A stretch of 40,365 bases of DNA from the NCBI GenBank assembly GCA_946885665.1, contig CAMPGT010000005.1, positions 1 to 40,365 on the forward strand. Reading direction: 5' to 3'. The stretch comes from an uncultured Chitinophagaceae bacterium. GTDB taxonomy: Bacteria > Bacteroidota > Bacteroidia > Chitinophagales > Chitinophagaceae. Every line of letters starts with the position of its first letter. Positions within the stretch are counted from its first letter, which is position 1. A program made the translations under genes and the position numbers. The notes beneath the pieces are model-generated. The model did no database searches. It worked only from the letters and a program-made list of their open reading frames with translations, and was not told where the DNA came from. This document shows, one piece after another, positions 1 to 8,565 of this stretch.

Positions 1-2
1 GG

Positions 3-191
3 CTGGCGGCTCGCCTGGCGGCGATGCCCCCAAGCGCCCTTGCGCTTACCAAGGAGGCGCTGAACCGCTCGGCCGCGAACAATTTGGAGGAGCAGTTGAA
101 AGCCGAGGAGGAGTTGCAGGTGATGGCGGGAAGAAGCAATGATTTTGCAGCCGCGGTGAAAGCATTTGCGAGCAGGAAACCGAAAGGGTGA
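3..191 (+). CDS. Enoyl-CoA hydratase/isomerase, PaaG-like, C-terminal end (partial)
   Basis: Only the last 62 codons are inside the window; the gene starts upstream. The frame ends at TGA 189-191 and reads LAAMPPSALALTKEALNRS, then NNLEEQL, EEELQ, and a tail with DFAAAVKAFASRKPKG. This is the usual C-terminal helix of crotonase-family proteins close to the PaaG ring-1,2-epoxyphenylacetyl-CoA isomerase, where these helices build the trimer interface and an alternating acidic and alanine pattern precedes the final AFxxRKP motif. The catalytic core is not visible, so the exact substrate cannot be fixed. A paaZ-type gene and another crotonase lie about 12 kb away, so a role in phenylacetate or fatty acyl-CoA breakdown is a fair inference. 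Family assignment is firm; the PaaG label is less so. Confidence 0.8.
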   Translation: MAARLAAMPPSALALTKEALNRSAANNLEEQLKAEEELQVMAGRSNDFAAAVKAFASRKPKG

Positions 192-272
192 AAATACCGC
201 CTGCATAGCGAAAGCGCCTCTGTACAAAAACAAGATGTTAAGACCTCGAAATGCGAGTAAATTGCAGCCCTG

Positions 273-1268
273 ATGGAGAAGACGAATTTTATTGACTACA
301 TACGGGTATTTTGCAGAAGCGGGCACGGCGGCGCCGGGAGCAAACATTTCATGCGTACCAAATTCAATCCCCAGGCCGGCCCGGATGGCGGCGATGGAGG
401 GCGCGGCGGACATATCATTTTAAGGGGCAATAAAAACTTGTGGACCTTACTCCATCTCCGTTATTATAAAAACGTTCACGCCGAAAACGGTGAAGGCGGC
501 AGTGGCAATAATTCCACGGGCCGCAGCGGTAAAGACGTTATTATAGAGGTTCCCCTGGGCACCATTGCCCGCGACGAAGAAACCGGTAAAAAAGAGGCCG
601 AAATCCTGCAGGACGGACAGGAGATCATCTGGATAAAAGGCGGTCGCGGCGGACTCGGCAACGCAAAGTTTGCAACGGCAACCAACCAGGCGCCGGAACA
701 TGCACAGCCGGGCGAACCCGGTACCGAAGGATGGAAAGTGATGGAGCTGAAAGTGCTCGCTGATGTGGGGCTCGTGGGCTTTCCGAACGCGGGCAAGTCA
801 ACATTGCTGTCGGTGATCACCGCCGCAAAGCCGAAAATTGCGGATTATGCCTTTACCACGCTCACGCCACAGTTGGGCATGGTGGAATACAGGGGCGGTA
901 AAAGTTTTTGCATCGCCGACCTTCCCGGAATTATCGAAGGCGCCGCAGAAGGAAAAGGATTAGGGCACCGGTTTTTAAGACACATTGAAAGGAACCCCGT
1001 TTTGCTGTTTTTAATTCCTGCCGACAGCGACGACCATAAAAAAGAATTCGAAATTTTATTAAAGGAGCTCGAAGAGTATAACGAAGAACTGCTGCACAAA
1101 CAATTCATTATCGCCATCAGTAAAAGCGACATGCTTGATGATGAGTTGAAAGACGCGATAGAAAAACAATTACCGGCGCAAATACCCCACGTATTTATTT
1201 CATCGGTAACAAATGCGGGGATAACCGAATTAAAGGATCTGTTATGGAAAGTGTTGAACGCCCAATGA
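273..1268 (+). CDS. obg: Obg family GTPase (ObgE/CgtA)
   Basis: A 331-residue GTPase that acts in late 50S ribosomal subunit maturation and couples it to nutrient and growth state. The N-terminal Obg fold (about 1-160) is glycine-rich, with [18 protein letters not shown] and [14 protein letters not shown] runs that build the type II helices of this domain. The G domain follows: P-loop GFPNAGKS at about 169-176, the G3 motif DLPG shortly after, and SKSD in place of the usual NKxD. There is no long acidic C-terminal extension, as in many Bacteroidota Obg proteins. The ATG at 273 gives an N-terminus ([17 protein letters not shown]) that fits the family. No Shine-Dalgarno sequence or TAnnTTTG box is visible in the 81 bases upstream. 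Confidence 0.97.
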   Translation: MEKTNFIDYIRVFCRSGHGGAGSKHFMRTKFNPQAGPDGGDGGRGGHIILRGNKNLWTLLHLRYYKNVHAENGEGGSGNNSTGRSGKDVIIEVPLGTIARDEETGKKEAEILQDGQEIIWIKGGRGGLGNAKFATATNQAPEHAQPGEPGTEGWKVMELKVLADVGLVGFPNAGKSTLLSVITAAKPKIADYAFTTLTPQLGMVEYRGGKSFCIADLPGIIEGAAEGKGLGHRFLRHIERNPVLLFLIPADSDDHKKEFEILLKELEEYNEELLHKQFIIAISKSDMLDDELKDAIEKQLPAQIPHVFISSVTNAGITELKDLLWKVLNAQ

Positions 1269-1318
1269 TCGTTTTGACAAATTAAATATACGTTTGGCCA
1301 CTTTAAATTTATCATCTG

Positions 1319-3481
1319 ATGAAACGCTTACTTATCTCTTTTATCCTCGTTATTTCATTATTTCGAACGTATGCCGATGAAGGCATGTGGTTACCCATGC
1401 TTTTGGGTAAGCAGGTGTACAACGACATGGTGAAGCGGGGCCTGAAACTCACCAAGGAACAACTCTACAGTGTTAACAAGGCATCGCTTAAGGATGCAAT
1501 TATTATTTTCGGCGGATTTTGTACCGGTGAAGTGGTGAGCAGCCAGGGACTGGTGTTTACGAATCACCATTGCGGTTACGACGTGATTGCCTCGGCAAGT
1601 TCGGTTAACCGAAATTACCTGAAGCAGGGCTTCTGGTCGAAAAGCAGGGAAGAAGAAATACCTGCGCAAAGTCTTTACGCCGAGTTCCTGCTGCGCATCG
1701 AGGATGTAACGAAAAGAATTGAAGATTCGCTCGGCAATTTGACCGGCGCCGAACGTGCAGCCAAAACATCGTCGGTTATTGCGGCGCTCAATGCAGAGAT
1801 GTCGGACAAATCCAAAAGCATTAACACCAGGATCAGCTCCCTGTTTAAGGGCAATCAATTTCTCGCGTTTGTGTACCAGCGGTATGATGACCTGAGGCTC
1901 GTTGCCGCTCCGCCGGAAAGCGTTGGTAAATTTGGCGGCGATACCGACAACTGGGAATGGCCGCGCCACACCGGCGACTTTTCCGTATTCAGGATCTACA
2001 TGAGCAAGGATGGAAAACCATCTGCGTATTCAGCAGAAAACGTTCCCTTCAAACCGAAATATTTTCTTCCCGTATCCATTAAAGGCGTAAAGGATGGGGA
2101 TTATGCGATGATCTACGGTTACCCCGGCAGCACCAACAGGTATGAAACTTCTTATGGCGTTAAGCAAAAAATTGAAATTACCAATCCATCCGTGGTTTCG
2201 TTGCGCGACATGCGGTTGAAACACATGTTTACGTACATGAAAGACGACCCCGGGGTAAAACTTAAACTGGCAGCTGATTATGCAGGTATTGCCAACTACT
2301 GGAAATTTTTTGATGGCGAAACGAAGCAGTTGATAAAGTATCACGTCTACGATCAGAAGCTGGCGCAGGAGAAAAAGTTTATCAGTTGGGCGAAAGACAA
2401 GCCTGAATTTGAAAATATCTTCAGCGATCTCGAAGCTGCATACGATGCCTGGAGGCCGTATGTAAAACACCAGGTGTACATCAACGAAGGCATTTTCGGA
2501 TCGCCGCTGATGGCGTTTGCCGGGTCGTTGCAGCAGGTGGAAAATGCAATTGTAAAGAGTGGAAAGAGCTCAGACATTGCAGCGGCCGTAAAAGCTGCCG
2601 ATGAAAAAAGAGATGAGTTTATTAAAGCCGAGCATGTTCCCTCAGATAAGAAGATTTTGGCATCGGTGCTGCGCCGTTTTTATAATGATATCGATAAGAG
2701 CCAGCATCCCATCGGGTTTTATGAATCACTGAAGGGAAATTTCGGTGACCCCGATGATTCCACCATATTCAACAAATATGCTGATCATGTATTTGCCAGC
2801 ACCTTCATCCTCGACAGTGTAAAATGGAAAGCGTTTGTGAAGAATCCCGATGGCACGGTGTTGCAGAATGATCCGGCTTATGCCGCCGCTAATGCCTTCA
2901 TCAAAAACTTCCAGGGTAAATACCTGTCGAGGCTACGGCAATTCAATACGGCGATCAACGAGGCGGCCAGGCTGTATCTCAAGGGCATTATGCAGATGGA
3001 CACCGTAAAGGCAAAGAAGATGTATCCCGATGCCACATTCACCATGCGTGTGAGTTTCGGCAACGTAAAAAGCTACGAACCGCGCGATGCCGTGAAATAC
3101 GATTATGTGACTACCATGACGGGAATGCTCGAGAAGTATACACCGGGTGATTATGAATTTGACCTTCCTGAAAAGTTCATCGACCTGGCGAAGAAGAAAG
3201 ATTTTGGACAGTATGCCGACAAGCAGCGGCACGACCTCGTGGTAGGATTTATTACCACCAACGACATCACCGGTGGTAATTCGGGATCGCCGGTAATTGA
3301 TGCCAATGGCAACCTTATTGGCCTCGCGTTCGATGGTAATTACGAGGCGCTGAGCCATAAGATTGCGTTCGACAAAAACCTGAACCGCACCATCTGCGTG
3401 GATGTGAGATTTGTGTTGTGGTGCATCGACAAGCTCGGCGGCGCCACGAATATTATTAAGGAGCTGAAGCTGGTGAAGTAA
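1319..3481 (+). CDS. S46 family dipeptidyl peptidase (DPP7-like)
   Basis: A 720-residue secreted or periplasmic serine exopeptidase that removes dipeptides from the N-terminus of oligopeptides. A signal peptide covers about residues 1-19, and the mature protein opens with DEGMWLP, the family hallmark. The chymotrypsin-like triad is recognisable: TNHHCGYD with His84, the conserved block GGDTDNWEWPRHTGDF at about 206-221, and GGNSGSP with Ser655. The residue 18 after the catalytic serine is Gly673 (in LAFDGNYEA). In this family Gly at that place goes with DPP7-type hydrophobic P1 preference and Arg with Asp/Glu-specific DPP11, so DPP7 is favoured. Length and residue spacing match the family closely. 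The gene ends next to a heptamer repeat cluster and is convergent with the glycosylase. Confidence 0.95.
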   Translation: MKRLLISFILVISLFRTYADEGMWLPMLLGKQVYNDMVKRGLKLTKEQLYSVNKASLKDAIIIFGGFCTGEVVSSQGLVFTNHHCGYDVIASASSVNRNYLKQGFWSKSREEEIPAQSLYAEFLLRIEDVTKRIEDSLGNLTGAERAAKTSSVIAALNAEMSDKSKSINTRISSLFKGNQFLAFVYQRYDDLRLVAAPPESVGKFGGDTDNWEWPRHTGDFSVFRIYMSKDGKPSAYSAENVPFKPKYFLPVSIKGVKDGDYAMIYGYPGSTNRYETSYGVKQKIEITNPSVVSLRDMRLKHMFTYMKDDPGVKLKLAADYAGIANYWKFFDGETKQLIKYHVYDQKLAQEKKFISWAKDKPEFENIFSDLEAAYDAWRPYVKHQVYINEGIFGSPLMAFAGSLQQVENAIVKSGKSSDIAAAVKAADEKRDEFIKAEHVPSDKKILASVLRRFYNDIDKSQHPIGFYESLKGNFGDPDDSTIFNKYADHVFASTFILDSVKWKAFVKNPDGTVLQNDPAYAAANAFIKNFQGKYLSRLRQFNTAINEAARLYLKGIMQMDTVKAKKMYPDATFTMRVSFGNVKSYEPRDAVKYDYVTTMTGMLEKYTPGDYEFDLPEKFIDLAKKKDFGQYADKQRHDLVVGFITTNDITGGNSGSPVIDANGNLIGLAFDGNYEALSHKIAFDKNLNRTICVDVRFVLWCIDKLGGATNIIKELKLVK

Positions 3482-3487
3482 GAGAAG

Positions 3488-3569
3488 CAATCGGCAAACG
3501 GCAAACGGCAAAGGTGAGACGGGTAAGGCTTTTCAGTTTTAACTTTTAACTTTTAAGTTTTAACTTTTA
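3488..3569 (+). repeat. Heptamer mosaic repeat, cluster 1 (A3-C-B4)
   Basis: Units in direct 7-base register: GGCAAAC at 3493-3499 and 3500-3506, GGCAAAG 3507-3513, GTGAGAC 3514-3520, GGGTAAG 3521-3527, a 9-base link ending TTTCAG, then TTTTAAC, TTTTAAC, TTTTAAG, TTTTAAC at 3537-3564. The cluster fills the gap between two convergent genes. The TAA stop of the minus-strand glycosylase (3560-3562) lies inside the last B unit, so its final Lys-Ser is written by the repeat edge. The A end faces the stop codon of the S46 gene. Confidence 0.9.
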
Positions 3570-4162
3570 TTCTCCCAATTCCAAATATGCAAACAGGCGA
3601 AGCTGCGGTAAGGAGACCATCTTGCGCTGATGCGCAACATATCTTCCCGCAGCTTCTTTTTATTAGAAGTATCCAGCTTAAAATTCTCCACCATAAAATT
3701 TTGAATACCCAAGTCGTCGGGAGCAAACACATCTTCGCGGCCAAGCGTAAAAATCAATAACATCTCTACCGTCCACCTTCCCACACCTTTTATAGGTAAG
3801 AGGTATTCGATAACCTCTTCGTTCGACATCTTACCCAGCTTCCTGCTGCTCATGTCATTTTCAATCGCAAACTGTGCAACGTTCTTCACGTAGCTCACTT
3901 TAGCATTAGAAAGTCCAATGCTCCGCAGCGTTTCATGCGGCGTGTCGAAGATTTGCCGGGGCGTTGGCTCCTTTTTGCCATAGAGTTCAAGAAACCTCTT
4001 GTAAATAACCCGAGCAACTTTAACCGAAAGTTGCTGACTCATAATGGAGGCGCATAAATGCAGCGGAATGTTTTTCTTCTTGTTTAACGGAATTTCTCCC
4101 CGCTCTTCAATGCGGCGCTTTAGTTTTTTGTCTTTTGAAAGATGGGCGATATAAGGATGCAT
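3560..4162 (-). CDS. AlkA-like DNA-3-methyladenine glycosylase (HhH-GPD family)
   Basis: A 200-residue base-excision repair enzyme expected to release alkylated purines from DNA. The helix-hairpin-helix is at about 121-134 (LLPIKGVGRWTVEM), followed by the catalytic aspartate in FAPDDL (Asp150), matching the PDD motif of AlkA. The segment SIMSQQLSVKVA near residue 40 is the typical start of the HhH-GPD fold. The protein is shorter than E. coli AlkA because it lacks the N-terminal TBP-like domain, like other short AlkA/MAG-like proteins. There are no C-terminal cysteines, so it is not an iron-sulfur glycosylase such as EndoIII or MutY. It follows cysS with a 5-base gap on the same strand and is probably co-transcribed with it. 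The stop codon is inside a TTTTAAC repeat unit. Confidence 0.93.
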   Translation of the reverse strand: MHPYIAHLSKDKKLKRRIEERGEIPLNKKKNIPLHLCASIMSQQLSVKVARVIYKRFLELYGKKEPTPRQIFDTPHETLRSIGLSNAKVSYVKNVAQFAIENDMSSRKLGKMSNEEVIEYLLPIKGVGRWTVEMLLIFTLGREDVFAPDDLGIQNFMVENFKLDTSNKKKLREDMLRISARWSPYRSFACLHIWNWENKS

Positions 4163-4167
4163 GATGA

Positions 4168-5658
4168 TTAAATCGTAAAACTAACATTCCCGTCCTTCTC
4201 ATCTTTCAACACAATACCCAGTTGCTGCAACTGGTTCCTGATCTTATCAGATGTGGCGTAATCTTTTTTTGTGCGGGCCTCTTTTCTTAAGTCGATCAAC
4301 AATTCCATCACGCCTTTAAGCTTTCCATCTTCATCTTCGCGCTCATTGTGCAAACCGAGAATATTTTCAAGATAATCCGAAAAATACAATTTCATCAACC
4401 TGATGGTTTCACTGCTCACCACATCCGGCTTGAGGTGCTTGTCGTGAATGGAATTGATGACAGGCACAATCTCGAAAAGATTGGCCAGCACCTTTGCCGT
4501 GTTGAAGTCATCGTTCATAAAATCGTCCAGCTCTTTCAGTTGGCCGGTGATCTTTGCCTCCAGTTCGGGATCCGTGCCGTTGGCTACTTCGGGCAGATCG
4601 AATTTCATGAGCAGGTCATAGGCTTCCCATAGGCGCTTCAGCCCCTTTTCGGCAGCGTGAAGTGCCTCATTGCCAAAGTCGAGTGTGCTCCTGTAATGTG
4701 TTTGCAGAATGAAGAAGCGGATCGTCATGGGGCTGTAGCCTTTCCTGAGCAACGGGTGGTCGCCGCTGAACATTTCTGTGAGCTTGATCTGGTTGTTGTA
4801 GCTTTTACCCATCTTCCGGCCGTTCACCGTGATCATGTTGTTATGGATCCAGTAACGTGCCGGCACATGTTTATTGCAGATCGTGCTTTGCGCGATTTCG
4901 CTTTCATGGTGAGGGAACTGCAGGTCCATCCCGCCGCCGTGGATGTCGAACTCCGGCCCCAGGTATTTCGAGCTCATGGCCGAACATTCGATGTGCCAGC
5001 CGGGAAACCCTGTTCCCCACGGGCTCGACCACCGCATGATGTGCTGCGGGGGGGCCGCTTTCCATAAGGCAAAATCGCCTTTGTTTCTCTTCTCCTCCTG
5101 GCCCTCGAGCGACCGGGTGGTTTCGAGCAGGTCGTCTACAACGCGGCCGCTCAACTTGCCGTAGGGATAGTTTTCGGAATATTTTTTTACATCAAAGTAC
5201 ACCGACCCGTTCACTTCGTAGGCGTACCCTTCTTCCATGATCTTTTTGATCATGTCGATCTGTTCGATGATGTGACCGGTGGCGGTGGGTTCGATGCTGG
5301 GTTCGAGTGTGTTCAACTGTTTCATGGCCCAATGGAACAGGTTGGTGTACTTCTGCACCAATTCCATCGGTTCCAGTTTCTCGAGCACCGCCTTTTTCGA
5401 AATTTTATCTTCCGCCTCCCGTCCTTCTTCCTCAAAATGGCCGGCATCGGTAATGTTACGGACGTAGCGAACCTTGTACCCGAGATGCATCAGGTACCTG
5501 TAGATGACATCAAAAGTCACGTAGGGCCTGGCATGGCCGAGGTGGCTCTCGCCGCTCACGGTGGGTCCGCACACATACATGCCCACATGCCCGGGTGTGA
5601 GGGGTCCAAATACCTCTTTCTGCCTCGTATATGAATTATAGACCTTCAGTGAAGACAT
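4168..5658 (-). CDS. cysS: Cysteinyl-tRNA synthetase
   Basis: A 496-residue class I aminoacyl-tRNA synthetase that charges tRNA-Cys. The N-terminal zinc ligand Cys30 sits in YVCGPTV, the HIGH-type motif is SHLGH at about 38-42, and the KMSKS-type loop is KMGKS at about 282-286. GWHIECSAM and the HGGGMDLQFPHHESEIAQS motif contribute zinc ligands and the cysteine pocket. The C-terminal anticodon-binding helical bundle ends in LGIVLKDEKDG. Length is normal for the family. ATG 5658 matches the expected N-terminus. A TAnnTTTG -7 box (5692-5685 on the minus strand) lies 26 bases upstream, so the gene probably starts its own transcript and carries the glycosylase gene with it. Confidence 0.98.
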   Translation of the reverse strand: MSSLKVYNSYTRQKEVFGPLTPGHVGMYVCGPTVSGESHLGHARPYVTFDVIYRYLMHLGYKVRYVRNITDAGHFEEEGREAEDKISKKAVLEKLEPMELVQKYTNLFHWAMKQLNTLEPSIEPTATGHIIEQIDMIKKIMEEGYAYEVNGSVYFDVKKYSENYPYGKLSGRVVDDLLETTRSLEGQEEKRNKGDFALWKAAPPQHIMRWSSPWGTGFPGWHIECSAMSSKYLGPEFDIHGGGMDLQFPHHESEIAQSTICNKHVPARYWIHNNMITVNGRKMGKSYNNQIKLTEMFSGDHPLLRKGYSPMTIRFFILQTHYRSTLDFGNEALHAAEKGLKRLWEAYDLLMKFDLPEVANGTDPELEAKITGQLKELDDFMNDDFNTAKVLANLFEIVPVINSIHDKHLKPDVVSSETIRLMKLYFSDYLENILGLHNEREDEDGKLKGVMELLIDLRKEARTKKDYATSDKIRNQLQQLGIVLKDEKDGNVSFTI

Positions 5659-5684
5659 AGCGTCCTTTTATTGAATAAGGGTTG

Positions 5685-5692
5685 CAAAAATA
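5685..5692 (-). promoter_or_regulatory. Bacteroidota -7 box (TATTTTTG) upstream of cysS
   Basis: Read on the minus strand this is TATTTTTG, a full match to the TAnnTTTG -7 consensus of Bacteroidota primary sigma promoters, 26 bases before the cysS ATG. I see no clear TTTG -33 element at the usual spacing, so the call rests on the -7 box and position. Confidence 0.45.
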
Positions 5693-5696
5693 TGGA

Positions 5697-6839
5697 TCAA
5701 TTTGCACTATCCTGCAGCAACATGTCGGCGATTACCGGATAATGCTCCGAATAGGGCAAAAGATACCTGAAGTATTGAATGACGTCAAAATGTTTATCCG
5801 GCATGATGTAATCTATCCGCAATGTAGGGGCCAGGTGTGAAAACGTGCGGCCAATACCCTTGCCGGCTTCAGCGAACGCATCCTGTCTGCCCGATTTGAT
5901 GGTGAAATACGTATAGGAGTTGGGGATGTCGTTGAAATCGCCGCAAATGATAGTGGGATAAGGGCTCTCATCGAGATGTTTCTTTACAACATCCACCTGC
6001 ATGCCCCTGAAGCGGTATGCCTGCGACAGCTTTCTTAAGATGGATTTTGATGCGTCGAGCATGCTGTCGGAAGCTGTTTTGATGATTTCGATGTTCCTGT
6101 AGTCGGTTGGTTTAAAAAGAAACGATTGGAGGTGGGTGGTGAAGATCCTGATCTTTTTTCCGTTGTAGTCGATATCGGTCGCTATCAGGCTCTCCGCAGC
6201 CTGGAAGTTGCGCGGACCGGGGTAGTGGGTGTGGATACTGTCCACAATCGGATGTTTGGAAAAGATGGCCACACCGCTTTGCCAGGTGTTTTTCCACCCT
6301 TTATGGTCGGTAACCACCATACTGTAGGGATAACCCAGGGCGGTGATATCTTTCCTGTTGTTGTAGTTGCGAAACCTGGTATTTGGTTCAACATATTCCT
6401 GGAAGCACAGCACATCGGGGTCCATCTTTTTGATAAACTCGAGGATATCCTTCCGGTAGGTTACCCTGTTCTTATCGGCTCTCTTCTGTTCATCGAACCA
6501 GCTTACGTTCCAGGTGAGCACGCGAAACGCTGATTTCGGTTTTTCTTCTTTGTAGTCTGCCCCGTAATGAAACCCGAAGACCGCCCTGATATTGGTGTAT
6601 CCCAGGAGAAGGCATGCGAGTGAGAGCAGCATCCAGCGGGAGCGGAAAAGGATCCACAGCAGCAAAAAGGCGAAGACCAGTACGAGGAGATAGGGAAAGA
6701 TGAGGCCGATGATGGAAACGAACCAGAAATTCTGCGGCGGAAGAAAGGCATTGCAGCAAGCCAGCAGGAAGAGGCCACAAACAACTATGTTGCTGATGAT
6801 GAATACCCGTTTTGTGATTTTCCGGAAAACAAGGGCCAT
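5697..6839 (-). CDS. Membrane-anchored endonuclease/exonuclease/phosphatase (EEP) family protein
   Basis: A 380-residue protein. The first 100 or so residues carry about three hydrophobic segments (starting RVFIISNIVVCGLFLLACC), then an EEP metallophosphoesterase domain: LTWNVSWFDE near 130, CFQEY (catalytic Glu), TTHLQS, CGDFNDIP (conserved Asn/Asp) and RIDYIMPD ending in YSEHYPVIADM (catalytic His). All core EEP motifs are intact, so the enzyme should be active on a phosphodiester or phosphomonoester; the substrate (nucleic acid, phospholipid or inositol phosphate) cannot be told from sequence. The gene lies 8 bases downstream of a rhomboid gene on the same strand, an arrangement common in Bacteroidota, which suggests one operon and a membrane setting. 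Confidence 0.9.
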   Translation of the reverse strand: MALVFRKITKRVFIISNIVVCGLFLLACCNAFLPPQNFWFVSIIGLIFPYLLVLVFAFLLLWILFRSRWMLLSLACLLLGYTNIRAVFGFHYGADYKEEKPKSAFRVLTWNVSWFDEQKRADKNRVTYRKDILEFIKKMDPDVLCFQEYVEPNTRFRNYNNRKDITALGYPYSMVVTDHKGWKNTWQSGVAIFSKHPIVDSIHTHYPGPRNFQAAESLIATDIDYNGKKIRIFTTHLQSFLFKPTDYRNIEIIKTASDSMLDASKSILRKLSQAYRFRGMQVDVVKKHLDESPYPTIICGDFNDIPNSYTYFTIKSGRQDAFAEAGKGIGRTFSHLAPTLRIDYIMPDKHFDVIQYFRYLLPYSEHYPVIADMLLQDSAN

Positions 6840-6847
6840 GTTTAAAA

Positions 6848-7771
6848 TTACAATTGTTCGTCTTCGGACGCCCTTTTAAGAATGTCTTTTTCTTCATCGG
6901 TGAGAAAAAGGAAACCCTGCTGGTTGATCTTGTCGAGGATTTCGTCTATGCGTTTCTGTGTCACGTTCGACACCTTTTTATAGGGCTGTGTGCCCTTTGT
7001 TTTGTAGTAATGTTCTTTGCGTGCCGTTCTCTTCCACTCTTTCTTGTCGGGGTTGAAGAGGTTCGATACCCACGAAAAGAACCTGTTCAGCCAATGGCTC
7101 CAGTCGTTGCCTTTCCTGAGCTGCCAGATGAAAAGCAGGCCCATTAATGCGCCGCCGATGTGGGCGATATGTCCGCCGCCATTTTCGCTGGGTATGCTGG
7201 CAAAGTCAATGATCACGAAGATGATGGTGACTATCCACAAGGGGATGCCGCCATTAAGCATCGGAAAGATGCGGTAATCGGGGGCGAGTGCGGTGGTGGC
7301 AATGGCTATCGCCATAACCCCTGCAGATGCGCCCTGGAGCGTACGGCCGTCGATTTGGGAGGAAAGAACGGGGAAGAGGTTGTTGGTAACAACAAACAGG
7401 AATGCGCCAGCGAGGCCCCCGTAAAGGAACAGCGGAACAAGCTTGCTGTTACCGGCAAGATCCTGCAGGATGTAGCCGAACGCCCATAGCCAGAGCACGT
7501 TCCCCAGCATATGGAACACGCCGTCGTGCATGAACATATAAGTGATGACGGTCCATGGCCGGGCCACGATTTTATCAACCTCAGCAGGCAAAATGAACCA
7601 GTCGAATATATTGTTGTAGAACGAAACCTGGCTCAGACCAGACAGGTAGTAGGCGATGTAAATGAACTTAAAAATACAGAACACCAGGGCGAGTATCGCG
7701 ATCATCATAATAAGCGAGTTCCCATCCTGTCCCAGCAACATTCTTTTCCTATAACGATCCTCTCTCAGCAC
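6848..7771 (-). CDS. Rhomboid family intramembrane serine protease (first of a tandem pair)
   Basis: A 307-residue polytopic membrane protein. The rhomboid catalytic dyad is visible: GASAGVM with Ser149 and HIAHIGGALMG with His204. The conserved HMLGNVLWLWAFG segment at about 87-99 corresponds to the HxxxN oxyanion region. A hydrophilic tail of about 85 residues, rich in Lys and Glu, follows the last membrane segment and may sit in the cytoplasm. The frame opens at GTG 7771; no nearby ATG fits better, since the next Met is residue 11. It lies 31 bases downstream of a second rhomboid gene and 8 bases upstream of the EEP gene. Natural substrates are unknown. Confidence 0.93.
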   Translation of the reverse strand: MLREDRYRKRMLLGQDGNSLIMMIAILALVFCIFKFIYIAYYLSGLSQVSFYNNIFDWFILPAEVDKIVARPWTVITYMFMHDGVFHMLGNVLWLWAFGYILQDLAGNSKLVPLFLYGGLAGAFLFVVTNNLFPVLSSQIDGRTLQGASAGVMAIAIATTALAPDYRIFPMLNGGIPLWIVTIIFVIIDFASIPSENGGGHIAHIGGALMGLLFIWQLRKGNDWSHWLNRFFSWVSNLFNPDKKEWKRTARKEHYYKTKGTQPYKKVSNVTQKRIDEILDKINQQGFLFLTDEEKDILKRASEDEQL

Positions 7772-7802
7772 GAATTTTTTTTATGAATTTACAAAAACGA
7801 TT

Positions 7803-8507
7803 CTAATAAAAGTTACGCCTGTTCCTTTTATTCCAATAGAGAACCAGCAAAAATCCCACCAGTGCGCCACCCAGGTGTGCCCAGTGTGCAACATTGTCGC
7901 CGGCAGAGTTTTGGACGCCCAGCCACAGTTCAAGACCGGCATAAATGATAACGAACCATTTAGCCTTTATAGGAATGAAGAAATATAAATATATGAGACT
8001 GTTGGGGAAAAGGTAGCCGAATGCGGCAAGGCACCCAAACACCGCCCCCGAGGCGCCTACCGTTGGCGTATTTACTTTAAACCGGTCCGAATATAAAAGT
8101 TGCTGCTGCTGATCGAAGGGAAGTTGCTGGAAGTAGTCCATAACCTTGTCCATTTCCATGTAAAGCACGCCCAAATGCATCAGGGCAGCCCCCAACCCGC
8201 ACAACATGTAGAAAACCAGGAATCTTTTGGATCCCCACAAATTTTCCAGGATGCTCCCGAACATCCAGAGGGCCAGCATGTTGAAAAGGATATGCGTAAA
8301 GCTTCCGTGCATGAACAGGTGGGTGACCAACTGGTGCGGCCGGAAGTAAACGGAGTGTATATCGTGCAGCGCAAACAGGTTTTCTATTCCATAGGGTCCG
8401 TTGTTTCCAAAGATCTTTTGCGCAAAAAATACCAAAGCGTTAACAATAATCAGGTTCTTGATCACTGGCGGAATAGCCTGAAAATTGCTCATTCTAACAT
8501 CTGTCAT
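7803..8507 (-). CDS. Rhomboid family intramembrane serine protease (second of a tandem pair)
   Basis: A 234-residue, six-helix-type rhomboid. Catalytic Ser153 is in GASGAVFG and His211 in AHWAHLGGALVG; HILFNMLALWMFG gives the HxxxN element at about 72-84. It is shorter than its neighbour and lacks the C-terminal soluble tail, so the two are paralogues rather than copies. The start at ATG 8507 is chosen; a second Met five residues later is also possible. The gene follows rlmD on the same strand with a 58-base gap in which I see no clear promoter or terminator. Confidence 0.93.
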   Translation of the reverse strand: MTDVRMSNFQAIPPVIKNLIIVNALVFFAQKIFGNNGPYGIENLFALHDIHSVYFRPHQLVTHLFMHGSFTHILFNMLALWMFGSILENLWGSKRFLVFYMLCGLGAALMHLGVLYMEMDKVMDYFQQLPFDQQQQLLYSDRFKVNTPTVGASGAVFGCLAAFGYLFPNSLIYLYFFIPIKAKWFVIIYAGLELWLGVQNSAGDNVAHWAHLGGALVGFLLVLYWNKRNRRNFY

Positions 8508-8565
8508 CCAGAAAAATTTTGGCGAAGTTCGGGAATGTTTCGGCTATCCGCCGGAACCTTAACTA

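Noticed and set aside
192..272. A promoter or RNA gene before obg
   Set aside because: No TAnnTTTG box, no tRNA-like fold and no notable repeat could be seen in these 81 bases.
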